This document shows, piece after piece, positions 1 to 10,351 of a stretch of DNA of 42,697 nt. The translations under genes and the position numbers were made by a program. Location: NCBI GenBank assembly GCA_033557835.1, contig JAWQRO010000331.1:1-42697 (forward strand), in the 5' to 3' direction. The notes under the pieces were generated by a model. That model had not been told where the DNA came from, searched no databases, and worked only from the letters and a program-made list of their open reading frames with translations. Within the stretch, counting starts at the first letter, position 1. The number at the start of each line of letters is the position of its first letter. The DNA is from Helochares maculicollis. Lineage: Eukaryota > Arthropoda > Insecta > Coleoptera > Hydrophilidae.

Positions 1-1392
1 TATATATGTCAATAATAGTATTCCCAAACTGTTAATCTATTTCTTGAAATTCTGAAGCCAAATATTACAAACATTTCTCTGGTAGTACACTTGCCAAAAC
101 AAAATCTCATTCTCGCTACGGAATGTGATAATAATTTATAAAAAAATAGAACAATTGACAATATACATAACAATTATCCATTTTTAGAAAGTAATTGCAC
201 AAAATTAGATATGCACCAAACAAATATGTGGATGAAACATACGTAATTAAGAAATTACCATTAATCTTGAGACAATAGTTATTATTGTGCAAGCTTAAAA
301 ACCATACTTGTACACAAATTGAAATTTATGCAAAACACTTCTTAAAGAAATTTCATAATAGAAAAAAAGTAACTTTTTTTTACCATGTCCTGTTATAATC
401 GCAAACACCCCTAACTGTGCCTCAGCCGTTATTATTCCTGTCAGAATTAAAGTTGAATACATGTTTAAAATGATGCTGTTTCACCAAAATCGCACTGCTG
501 TTCCTTACACCTGATAATGTGTTAATCAAAGGAATGATATAAATTAGTACCGGAAAAAGTTTTAATGCATAATGTTGTATTAAATTATCATTGTTCTATT
601 AAAAAAGTATCCTGATCAATTGAATGTGAATTCACGTACAGTTTACTATAATATAGAAATAAAAAAATAATGACGATAGCATTTAAGAAATCAAATATCT
701 TTTACAATCTAACACTTTCATATTTACTGTAATTAATACTATCAGAATTATTCAGTGGTAAATGTTTTCTTCATTAATGTAATTAATTTTTAGAAGTGAT
801 TCATTTACATCTTGTAAATTCTAGTTGCTCAGTGTATTAGCCGGTTTTCAAATTCAACTTGATAAGTTTTCAATTTAAAGGTAGACTGAATTTAACTCGA
901 TAACAAATGACACTTCTACTGTAACAAGAAAAATAAACTGTTGTTTTGATAGAAAAATTAACTATTATGTATTTGCTACAACAAATCTAATAAACTATCA
1001 CCGTAGCTAGTGTTCAAAGCTGTATGATATGCCAATAATTGCTATTATGCTGAACAAATATATATATATACATAATATAATATATGATCTTATATATTAA
1101 ATGATACATATATAAGATCTTATTAAACAAATATTATTTTATCATTTGACTACAAGACCAATTATAAGTTTTGTTTTGTAGAATTAGATGTGTTTAACAA
1201 TTTATTTCAATAAAACTTATACAGTAATAAATATTTTATTTGATTGAGCTAATACCCCATTTACTCAATGCTGATCCTCATTGTAGTCAGATTTGGTAGA
1301 AAAAGGCTATTTAAATATAAGACATATATAAAATACCATTATGAACAAACATTTTAGACTATTAAAAAGTGTAAAACTATATCATTAAAAGT
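1..1392. other. Intergenic, no gene seen
   Basis: This is AT-rich sequence with frequent stops in every frame, short TA-rich runs (for example near 1061-1110) and no exon that I can match to a family. It could be the 3' flank or an intron of a gene lying to the left of the window, but nothing in it proves that. Confidence 0.5.
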
Positions 1393-1396
1393 AAAA

Positions 1397-1446
1397 AAAA
1401 ATGTGGAACGCTTCACGATTTTGCGTGTCATCCTTGCGCAGGGGCC

Positions 1447-1486
<40 letters not shown>

Positions 1487-1503
1487 ACCGCCGAAGCGAG
1501 TAC
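1397..1503 (-). ncRNA. U6: U6 spliceosomal snRNA
   Basis: The minus strand reads as a complete 107-nt U6 snRNA, the catalytic RNA of the spliceosome. It has the 5' stem-loop with a UUCG loop (1503-1485), the ACAGAGA box (1463-1457) that pairs with the 5' splice site, the AGC catalytic triad (1451-1449), and the conserved 3' region ending in CCACATTTT. A run of nine T on the minus strand (1401-1393) is the RNA polymerase III terminator. A TATA element lies at 1534-1527, about 24-31 nt upstream of the start, as expected for a type 3 Pol III promoter. The insect PSE that should lie about 41-61 nt upstream could not be recognised by eye. The core is essentially identical to animal U6, so this looks like a working copy and not a pseudogene. 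It is divergent from CPSF3. Confidence 0.96.
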
Positions 1504-1935
1504 AAGGTTACGAAATACTTATGCAGTATATATACTAAACTAACTTTACAGGCTATATAAAAGTTATAATATACATTATAAATAATTTTTATGATAAAAT
1601 TATAATTTAGCACAATATGATTCTACAAAATAGAAGCAAATCATATGCAAACGCCGCATATGTAAAAATATTTAACGATGTTTAGACAATATTTAAATAA
1701 AATACAAAATATATCTTTCATAATTTTTAACTAGCATCGATGGCTACTGAACACACAACACCCCATACTGTTAGCAGTTGGCACAACTGTTATAACTTTC
1801 CCGTTAAAATTACATTGAACTACATTCAAATGACATTTCTTGTTGATATACACCGCACATACATTTATTGTTTAAGCATTTTATTTAACGGAACGCATGA
1901 TACATATTTCTAAAATCACTTAAATTCACACTAAC
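1504..1935. promoter_or_regulatory. Shared upstream region of U6 and CPSF3
   Basis: These 430 bases separate the U6 start (minus) from the CPSF3 start codon (plus) and so must hold the promoters of both. Apart from the U6 TATA element, no clear motif was recognised. Confidence 0.5.
1526..1535 (-). promoter_or_regulatory. TATA element of the U6 promoter
   Basis: The sequence GTATATATAC sits 24-31 nt upstream of the U6 start (1503), the position of the TATA box in Pol III snRNA promoters. The distance and the sequence are seen directly; function is inferred from the family. Confidence 0.7.
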
Positions 1936-4900
1936 ATGGCGAAAAGGAAGCCTGATACACAAGTTCCGGCCGAAGAAAGTGATCAACTACTTATTAGACC
2001 ACTGTAAGCTTTGAGGTTAACTCCTACAAACCCGGTTTAAATATATAACAATTTAAAAAGTACAATTTTCATTTAACATAAACAATTTTGCGATAAAATA
2101 ACATTTTTGGTTTACTTTCTATGAGAAACTTAAATGTTATGGATCCCAGTAACATTGATTTAATTTTTAATTTTATCATTTTAGTGGTGCTGGGCAAGAA
2201 GTTGGAAGATCATGTATTATGATTGAATTCAAAGGTAAAAAAATTATGGTAAGTCATATTGATATGATTTGATAGATTTATGTCTATTATAGAACAAATA
2301 TAAATTGTAGTTATATTGATTATATGAATGTCTGTTGCAATAGAAATGTAATATTGACCGCTTTACAGTACATCATATTAGCATGAATATATGAATGTAT
2401 TTATTTACAAACCTTTCATTCGTTACTGTTACCAGTACTCTAGTTTCACTATTTTAAAGGCATATAAAGTTTAAATACAAATATTTCGTTTTTACAGTTA
2501 GATTGCGGGATCCATCCTGGTTTATCTGGTATGGATGCTTTGCCGTTCGTTGATTTGATAGAAGCAGATGAAATTGATTTATTATTAATATCTCAGTAAG
2601 TACATTTGTGGATATCGAATTAAGCATAATCTAAATAATTTATTGTCCTTTCAGTTTTCACTTGGATCATTGTGGGGCTCTTCCATGGTTTTTACAAAAA
2701 ACTAGCTTCAAAGGAAGGTGCTTTATGACACATGCCACTAAAGCTATCTACAGATGGCTACTTTCAGATTATATAAAAGTTAGGTAAGTACATTAAATTA
2801 CAAATTTAATTCGTTATTATCGATATGCTCCATTTATAGCAACATAGCTACCGAACAAATGTTGTACACTGAATCAGACTTGGAAGCCAGTATGGACAAA
2901 ATTGAAACTATCAATTTCCATGAAGAAAAAGATGTTTTAGGTATTAAATTTTGGGCCTACAATGCTGGTCATGTGTTAGGAGCTGCAATGTTTATGTTAG
3001 AAATTGCTGGAGTTAAGATATTGTACACGGGTGATTTTTCAAGGCAAGAGGATCGACATTTGATGGCTGCTGAAATTCCAACGGTTCATCCAGACGTTTT
3101 AATAACAGTTAGTTCTATTCATAAGTAAATTAAAATAAATTTTTAACACGATTCATTTTACAGGAATCTACTTACGGGACGCATATTCATGAAAAACGTG
3201 AAGAACGCGAAAGCAGGTTTACTAATTTAGTACATGACATTGTTAACCGTGGAGGACGATGTCTTATCCCAGTATTTGCTTTAGGGCGAGCACAAGAGTT
3301 ATTACTTATTCTAGGTATATATTAGACCATACTTCTCTCCAAACTATTTGCTAAGAGTGATTATTTTACAGATGAATATTGGAGCCAACATCCTGAGCTG
3401 CATGATATTCCAATTTACTATGCTTCATCTTTAGCAAAAAAATGTATGGCAGTTTATCAAACATATATAAACGCAATGAATGAAAAAATCCGCCGTCAAA
3501 TTGCTATTAACAACCCTTTTGTGTTTAAGCACATATCAAACTTAAAAGTAAGTGTAATAATAATGAATACAGGTATTAGTAATTTATTTACTTATACAAA
3601 CTATAAAATGCTACAATTAGGTATGCATTGTACATCATATAAATAAATATGCATACAATTACTTACAAAAATATAAAGCAACCAACAACTATGATTGAAT
3701 TTTATAACATTCATTGAAGCACCAAAAAAGTAATACCAGTGACATTTCTATATTTATCTCACAAAGTATCGTCTAATTAAGACTTAATTCTCTTCCAATT
3801 TCAAAGACATCAATTTCAGGTTTGACTTTATCATACAAATGAGGGAAGGCACCTTCAGCATAATATTTCTTCCTTACTTTTTCATACAAACTCAAATCAA
3901 ACATTTTCTCAAATTCTTCTTTTGTCATAAAAATGTCAGCATATAAAAATGAAAATCCGCCAACATTTCTTGTGAACTCTTCCATATCCCGCATTGCTTT
4001 TACGGGATTATAAGGCTTTTTATCTTGTACAAATTTGGGCACACCATATATTCCTAAATCATTATACATGGCATAATTTGTTCCTTCAATTAAATATTTT
4101 TTGGGGGGTTGTTTTAATTGGCCACTGTGTGCTCCGTGATCATACACTCTACAAGGGTATACCAATAATGGATACACATCGAATAATTTTTCAGATGTAT
4201 CAATTTGACGTTCTAATTCATTAATAGGTAATACAATATCCTGAAATACTTGTCTCGTAAATGTGTAAGCTCGTACACCAGGAGTAGTTGTAAACTTCAG
4301 GAAAGCAATTTTTGGTGGTAGCAACCAGCCAAAGAAAAATCTAAAGATTGGATTATTACCAAATGGAATCATGGATTCTACAACCCAAAAAATGGACCTA
4401 TTGTGGCGAAGTAAATACTCTCGAAGTGGTATTAATTCCATATGCTTCCCTTTCTTCAAAAATGATTCGACGTGTTTATAAAACCAAGGTTTATACCAAT
4501 TTGTTACCATATTAACTGGAATTGATTCATCGTAATCAGAATATTCACCAACCATTATAACTGCTTCCTCTTTATTAAATATTGTTGCTTCTATATAATC
4601 AGCTGGTTTGTAATCCCCACTTTCTGCTCCTGACAACATTCGAATCATATCACAATAATTTTTTTGACCCTTTACTGGAATGTAAGTCATTTTAACAAAT
4701 GGCTTGATTTTTACCAATTTGACTGTAAGAGCAACCAAAAATCCTAAACTTCCATGTGACCATGGTAAAGATTTGTACAAATCAGAATTTTCAGATTCAC
4801 TAGCCTTCACTAAGCTACCATCTCCTAACACCACATCATAAGACACAATGTTTTCATGATACAAACCGACTTTGTGTGAATGAGTTGTCATGCCTGTTCC

Positions 4901-7900
4901 CATAGCTAAACCACCTAAAGTTGCATCAGCTATTTCAAGAGTGACAGCCAGAGTGTAACCTTTTGGCACCAAGTATTTGGTTACTTCTCCAACTGTTACC
5001 ATAGGTTCCACTCGTATTGTCATATTTTCTTCGTTCAATTCTAATATATCAAAAAGATCAACATTGATTTTATGGCACAAATCTTTTCTGAAGAAAGTTG
5101 TAGAGAGACTAAGCCAGTTTGGTCTGGATGTCACTAGTAATTTTCGCTCATTCAGAGGCGATTTGTTCCAGTTTTGCACTTGGGATTGTATTTGGCGTAC
5201 CCTTTTGTCATGCTGCTTGGGGCAACTATAAAACTTTCGGTAGATGTAGGTACGGAGATTTAAAATTTGATTGAAAATAAATCCAGCGGGAAGGCAGAAT
5301 AGTAAAATCACTATTCCCCTGTTGTTTTCCAAAAACTCTACAAATCTTGAGCGTTTTTTCTCCATCTAAAAATAAATAAAAATCATATATCATAAGTAGT
5401 TCCTGAAACTTTAAGAACTAGTTGACAAATAAATTTGAAAATGATAGGATTTTATTTAAATTTTCTTGCAAAAATATTTAATTTTTGCTAACATGTTGAA
5501 ATTCAATACTCAAAACTAATAATAGTAACAATTTTTATTTGGTCTTCTTCAGGCAACTAAATTTGTTTAGATCTCAAATTTTCTAATTTATGATTGTCTG
5601 CCATTTTTCTTTAATTCCTTGTTAGAAACAAGCTTGGTTTACTCATTTCAGTTTTATGGTTACGCAAGCAGATAATATATGCTTAATTTTATCAATCTTA
5701 AATCAATTGACGTAATCTATATAGTCAAGTGTTCATATAAATAATAATAATCAGATGGTATATATAATGAGCATTGTACTAAAATCTTTTAATTCATATT
5801 TATTCATGAAATCTTACATTTTGAAAATGATTTAAACACAGAAATGCAATTAACCACAAGTTGAGGAATAAATACCAAATGCAGTGAGACATTTCTAGTC
5901 ATTTTTGGTAGTTCAATTGTACACAATTCATTTTAGATATATTGTTCTTTTCAATATGGATATTTAAATAAATATCCATGTACTAGTACATAGTGAGGTA
6001 CTGCATCATGTGACATAGTAGAAAAGTTTCTGCATAGATGCTACCCGACAACTAATGTTATTTAAAAATCCCACAAATCATATATGTATTCAAATTTAAC
6101 TGCAAATCTATTTATTAAAACAAGTCATTACTCTCAGAATCAGATTCATTTCAGTGTAGAATTTTGTTTTAATTTTTAATAATCGATACATAAAATATGA
6201 GTTTGAATCGATTTGAAATCATTACATCGATTACATCCAAATTATAAAACAGGGTATCTGAATGGGCCTATGTTTAAGTATTAATCATATACAAAAAGTA
6301 TATTTCTTAGATTATTTTACATAAGTCTTCTTGGAAATTAAAATGTTAGCGAAAATAAATAGTATTGTAGATCTGTACAATTTTTGTAGTTTTTAAATTT
6401 TGAGGTTATGTTTGTCGGCATTATTTATATCTTTTAGAACTCACCTTGATTTGCGATGATTTAAAAACTACTAACTAGAAACAATTTCACTAATCCGATC
6501 TGTTGATATTCCCACTTATTGATAGTATTTTCGACACCTGAATTATTGACCTTGGTTCAGCGCACTTTAGTCAAATATAAAATGCTTATCTTCCATGCAT
6601 TTGATTATATTTATACTAGCTCCAAATTCTCAATAATACATTGATTTTCAAACATATGTGTTGTCTCTGTACAACTCATCAGTAACTTAAAATTACACGT
6701 GGATTTATGCTATTTTTTACGCAATATATAACAATATTACTCAACACTAAAATCACCTACAATAGATTATTTCTGTATAATTATTTTTTCGCTACCTTAC
6801 TCTTTACCAAAATTTGAAATAAAAAAACTATGCATATTTTTAATAAACAAATAATTGATCTTTCTGTAACCATTAATTAAAACTAATCTATATGCTATCA
6901 CAGACACTTCTTTAGTCACTAGAATTGGCAATCAAGTTAATAAAGATTTTATTAGAAATTTTGTCAGAATTAGTAAATTTTCATACTTGATTGTATTGAC
7001 TTTGGTAATTTTTAAATGAATATATAATTGTAATAGTCCAAATATTTAAAATTTGGTAAGAATTAGTAAAATATCATACTTGATTGGGTTGATTTGGTTA
7101 TTTTTTTAAGTTAATTAAATAACTATACAAATGCAAATGTCCAAAATTTCATTATGATGGTAATATGGTTTATTGCTGTGTTTTCCATAAATTAACAATT
7201 TTCTTGAATTTCAATTGTGGTCTCAATTTATATTTGCTTAATACTAATTTAAGTTTATTACAAGGGAATTGATCATTTTGAAGATATTGGCCCCTGTGTT
7301 ATTATGGCATCGCCTGGTATGATGCAAAGTGGTTTATCCCGAGAGCTTTTTGAATCCTGGTGTACAGATTCAAAAAACGGAGTTATAATTGCTGGTAAGC
7401 TACTGTTAAAGTAAGCCTAAACCTGAAATATAAAATACAAACTAAATAAAATTAAAATATTTTGCTGCCTTTTGTAGGCTATTGTGTTGAAGGAACTCTT
7501 GCAAAGACTATCTTATCTGAGCCAGAAGAAATTACAACAATGGTGGGACAAAAGTTGCCACTCAAAATGTCTGTCGACTATATTTCTTTTTCAGCACATA
7601 CAGATTATCAGCAAACTAGTGAATTCATTAGGATTTTGAAACCGCCACATGTGGTTAGTATAAAATAATTATAGGAAGGCACAAAAATGTAAACTGTATA
7701 TTCCAGGTGCTAGTACATGGAGAACAAAATGAAATGAGTCGCTTAAAAGCTGCTTTACAACGAGAATATGAAGATGATCCTAACACATCAATACAATTGC
7801 ACAACCCTCGTAATACGCATGCAGTAGAGCTGTATTTCAGAGGTGAAAAAACCGCTAAAGTAATGGGACAACTTGCAGTTGAACGTCCTAAACCTGGTAA

Positions 7901-8801
7901 CACAATATCTGGGATTTTAGTTAAAAGAAACTTCAATTATCATGTATTGTCTCCAAATGATTTATCAAGTAAGATTTCGTTATTAGCTGATTTTGTATTT
8001 AAATGCTTTGAAAGTAAAGCTTTGTTTTTAAATTTACAGAATACACAGATATGAGCATGAGTCAAATTATTCAAAGACAAAGTTTACATTACTCTGGATC
8101 TCTTACAGTTTTAAGACATTTTATTACACAAGTTGCTGGGCTCTTGGAAACAATCGAAGGAGATAAGAAAATGAGAGCATTCAATGCTATTGAAATTTCT
8201 ATTGAAGGCAAGATTATAACTTTAGAAGTAAGTGACAATAAATATACTTTGAGTCACACAATTTTCCATGTTGCCGATTTATTTAAGTACATCGGCTGCT
8301 AAAAACTGAAACCTAAAATCAATTATTTGTTCTAGTGGATAGCAAACCCAGTTAATGATATGTATGCAGATGCTATTGTAGCTGCTATTTTGCAAGCTGA
8401 AACTTTAGACGCACCTCTAAAAAATATGTCAACAAATGCCAAAGTTGATAGAATGCATTTTAAGGCAAGACAATTTTGAGTAGTACAAAAAATCTATTAA
8501 ATCATATAATTTTTAAAACTTTTAGGAGTGTCTCATTGAAATGCTGCAAGATATGTTTGGTGAGGATTCTGTTCCAAAAATATTCAAAGGAGAAAAGTTA
8601 TTTGTGACAGTCAATAATAATCGGGCGGACATTGATCTGTCAAATTTGGTATGTTACACAATCTGCAATGTAAATCAAATTTATAATTCGAATATGTTTT
8701 AGGTTGTTAGTTGTCCTGTTGACGAAGCATTCCAGCAAATTGTTCAAACAGCTGTGTCTAAATTATATCAGTCCTTGGCTCCACCACAGTTAGAACAGTA
8801 A
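1936..8801 (+). CDS. CPSF3: Cleavage and polyadenylation specificity factor subunit 3 (CPSF73), the mRNA 3'-end endonuclease
   Basis: CPSF73 is the zinc-dependent endonuclease that cuts pre-mRNA before polyadenylation (and histone pre-mRNA). It acts in the nucleus in the CPSF complex. Coding exons: 1936-2003, 2185-2248, 2498-2595, 2655-2783, 2840-3107, 3164-3314, 3372-3547, 7265-7394, 7478-7653, 7707-7968, 8040-8227, 8336-8464, 8526-8648, 8703-8801. They join in frame to 686 aa, against 684 in human. The metallo-beta-lactamase motif HFHLDH is at residues 77-82, split by intron 3. The beta-CASP region (IPVFALGRAQELLLIL, then YYASSLAKKCMAVYQTY) and the motif SFSAHTDYQQTSEFIR are near-identical to other animals. 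The N-terminus has a short lysine-containing extension before PAEESDQLLIRPL. Intron 7 (3548-7264) contains DHCR24 on the other strand. Intron 12 uses a GC donor. The C-terminal domain is the most divergent part, as usual. A polyadenylation signal AATAAA lies at 8828-8833. Confidence 0.96.
3773..5365 (-). CDS. DHCR24: Delta(24)-sterol reductase (DHCR24/seladin-1), nested in CPSF3 intron 7
   Basis: DHCR24 is an FAD-dependent ER membrane enzyme that reduces the C24 double bond of sterols, for example desmosterol to cholesterol. Insects cannot make sterols, and those that keep this enzyme use it in the last step of converting plant sterols to cholesterol. The CDS is one exon of 530 aa (human 516). 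A hydrophobic segment at about residues 18-38 is the membrane anchor. The FAD-binding PCMH domain follows, with LGGLAMGTGMTTHSHKVGLY near residues 150-170. Further family blocks are YKPWFYKHVESFLKK, RSIFWVVESMIPFGNNPIFR and a C-terminal FSFLYADIFM. The start at 5365 is supported because TAG sits directly upstream in the genomic frame, which is also a splice acceptor (ATTTTTAG) abutting the ATG. A strong donor at 6445/6444 suggests an untranslated first exon. The uninterrupted CDS contrasts with the many-exon neighbours. Confidence 0.94.
   Translation of the reverse strand: MEKKRSRFVEFLENNRGIVILLFCLPAGFIFNQILNLRTYIYRKFYSCPKQHDKRVRQIQSQVQNWNKSPLNERKLLVTSRPNWLSLSTTFFRKDLCHKINVDLFDILELNEENMTIRVEPMVTVGEVTKYLVPKGYTLAVTLEIADATLGGLAMGTGMTTHSHKVGLYHENIVSYDVVLGDGSLVKASESENSDLYKSLPWSHGSLGFLVALTVKLVKIKPFVKMTYIPVKGQKNYCDMIRMLSGAESGDYKPADYIEATIFNKEEAVIMVGEYSDYDESIPVNMVTNWYKPWFYKHVESFLKKGKHMELIPLREYLLRHNRSIFWVVESMIPFGNNPIFRFFFGWLLPPKIAFLKFTTTPGVRAYTFTRQVFQDIVLPINELERQIDTSEKLFDVYPLLVYPCRVYDHGAHSGQLKQPPKKYLIEGTNYAMYNDLGIYGVPKFVQDKKPYNPVKAMRDMEEFTRNVGGFSFLYADIFMTKEEFEKMFDLSLYEKVRKKYYAEGAFPHLYDKVKPEIDVFEIGRELSLN
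5366..6444 (-). other. Predicted 5'UTR intron of DHCR24
   Basis: On the minus strand the acceptor TTTATTTTTAG ends exactly before the DHCR24 ATG, and a consensus donor AAG|GTGAGT lies at 6445/6444. Splicing these gives an untranslated leader with an in-frame TAG about 30 nt upstream of the ATG and no ATG between them, so the protein start is unchanged. Nothing else is recognisable in this stretch. This is inferred from splice signals only. Confidence 0.45.
6960..7150. repeat. Diverged tandem duplication, unit about 93 bp
   Basis: The block AGAATTAGTAAA...TCATACTTGATTG...TTGATTTGGT appears from 6966 and again from 7059. Both copies are followed by a GTCCAAA-type block about 70-75 nt later. 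The offset is 93 bp. The repeat lies in intron 7 of CPSF3, upstream of DHCR24. It has two copies with many substitutions, and its origin is unknown. Confidence 0.7.
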
Positions 8802-8827
8802 TATAAGCATAAATGTATTTTTAATTA

Positions 8828-8833
8828 AATAAA
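8828..8833 (+). terminator. Polyadenylation signal of CPSF3
   Basis: A canonical AATAAA lies 27 nt after the CPSF3 stop codon and is followed by a T-rich stretch. Its position directly downstream of the last exon supports use as the CPSF3 poly(A) signal and implies a very short 3'UTR. Confidence 0.65.
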
Positions 8834-8879
8834 AACAATTTTTTTATATTTATTCTTTTTAATCCATATAAAGAAGTAA

Positions 8880-9850
8880 ATATGTATCTTTCAATTAAAC
8901 ATCAAAGTTCATAATAATGTCAGAAGAGAGACAGAAGCATTTTGCTCAATAAAAACTTATATACTGAATGGGAAAATTTGAAAGCACTAATGAAATTAAG
9001 ATGTGCTCTGAACAACACAGGGAAAACTCTACAGCTCTACTCCTACTCTTCGTAGACAGAATGTCTTGAGCATTTTAGAAATGATACGGAACGACTATTT
9101 AATAGAGCTTCGACAGCAAACAGGGTTAAAGACTGAGCCCATTATAAAACAGTGATATCTGAAAATAAGAAATATATGAAGAGTATTTGAAAATACTTTT
9201 GTAGGGAAATGGGGGAGGGGGGTACTAAAGACAACAAGACTATCTAAAGTCTTACAAAAAGACATTAACTGAACTGGCTCATTAGGCTACCAATTAGTTA
9301 CTATACTAGGTCTGCTTGTGAGACCTTAAAGTGTTCATTAAGGATACATTTTTCTGGATCTAGAAGACAGGCAATTTGTAGGCTACAACAGGTTCATAAG
9401 GGCTAGAATCTTTTCTGGGGCACCTGTGTCAGCTGTACAGGAGTGTGATGCGTGGGGATATGTGAGAAGAGCATAGAGGAAAGTACGGATAATATACTCT
9501 GTAAAACCTAGAAAGCAATATGCAGTGATCAGACCAATAACAGGTAACTTGCATCCAATTGGATTAACACAAGCCACTTAAGCAGGAAGAGTGGTGAAGA
9601 GGAAGAAATCCTTGGACACATTGCGCTGCTTTTTTCCGCCTTTGCAATGGTAAGATAGTGTCATCTTCCGAAATCTGGACTTATGCAGGTGGCAATCAAA
9701 GAGTTCCACATCAGAATCCAAGTTTCACTACTGGAGGAAACAGGACTACCAAAACTAACCTGGATACAGAGGGTACAAGATAAAACGAGAGGATAACCAA
9801 ACTTCCAAGAAGGATATCTCCACATTTTTATACATAAACAGTATTTGCTG
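8880..9850. other. GC-richer island without a readable gene; possible decayed mobile element or pseudogene
   Basis: Composition changes sharply here. The 60 bases from 9421 contain 31 G/C, whereas the 60 bases from 10021 contain 12. Frames stay open for only short stretches (for example about 30 codons ending near 9152 on the plus strand and 64 codons at 9383-9577 on the minus strand), and none matches a family that I recognise. G tracts occur at 9204-9222. No terminal repeats or target-site duplications were found by eye. The composition is seen; the interpretation as a decayed insert is inference. Confidence 0.4.
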
Positions 9851-10351
9851 CTAGCTTAGATGTAAAACTCTACATACACGTGTCTGCTTGAAAAAAGTCA
9901 TCCATTTGCTTCACTTCAAGTAGGAATTGGAACAACTTCTTTCATTGCAAATTTTGGAGAAATAAACAATTTTTACTTAAGATTGTTAATGTTCTTCTAA
10001 GGAGAAACTTGTAATGGCTTAAAACAAAATTGTATCTACAGCTAAAATTGTTATTTTTGTTCTCTAACTTCAATTTAAAAAATCCATTGATAAAAATAAG
10101 TAGATATGGCATTTTATTTTTCATGCAAGTATTTATAAACAAAGAACTGTTTTTATTAATTTATTGGAATAAAATAAAAAGACAATTATCCTATATATGG
10201 GTTTGTTTGGTTATTTTACAAAATGAAAATAATGTAAATCATGTATATAAAACACCGCTTCATAAAATGCACTTACAAACAATATTAAAATTACATGTGA
10301 AAATTTAGCAGGCACATTTTTCAGTCTGATTCAGAAAATATTTTGTTGTAT
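9851..10351. other. Intergenic, 3' flank of the ACAA2 gene
   Basis: This AT-rich sequence lies downstream of the thiolase stop (minus strand). A minus-strand AATAAA (plus TTTATT at 10113-10118) could be its poly(A) signal, which would give a 3'UTR of about 240 nt. The short open frames here have low-complexity lysine/asparagine/leucine composition and look accidental. Confidence 0.4.

Noticed and set aside
9204..9222. G-quadruplex candidate
   Set aside because: Only three G runs (3, 5 and 6 bases) are present, so a canonical four-run quadruplex is not supported.
10030..10308. 92-codon plus-strand frame downstream of ACAA2
   Set aside because: Low-complexity Lys/Asn/Leu/Phe composition in a 20 percent G/C stretch; it has a minus-strand counterpart frame and no homology.
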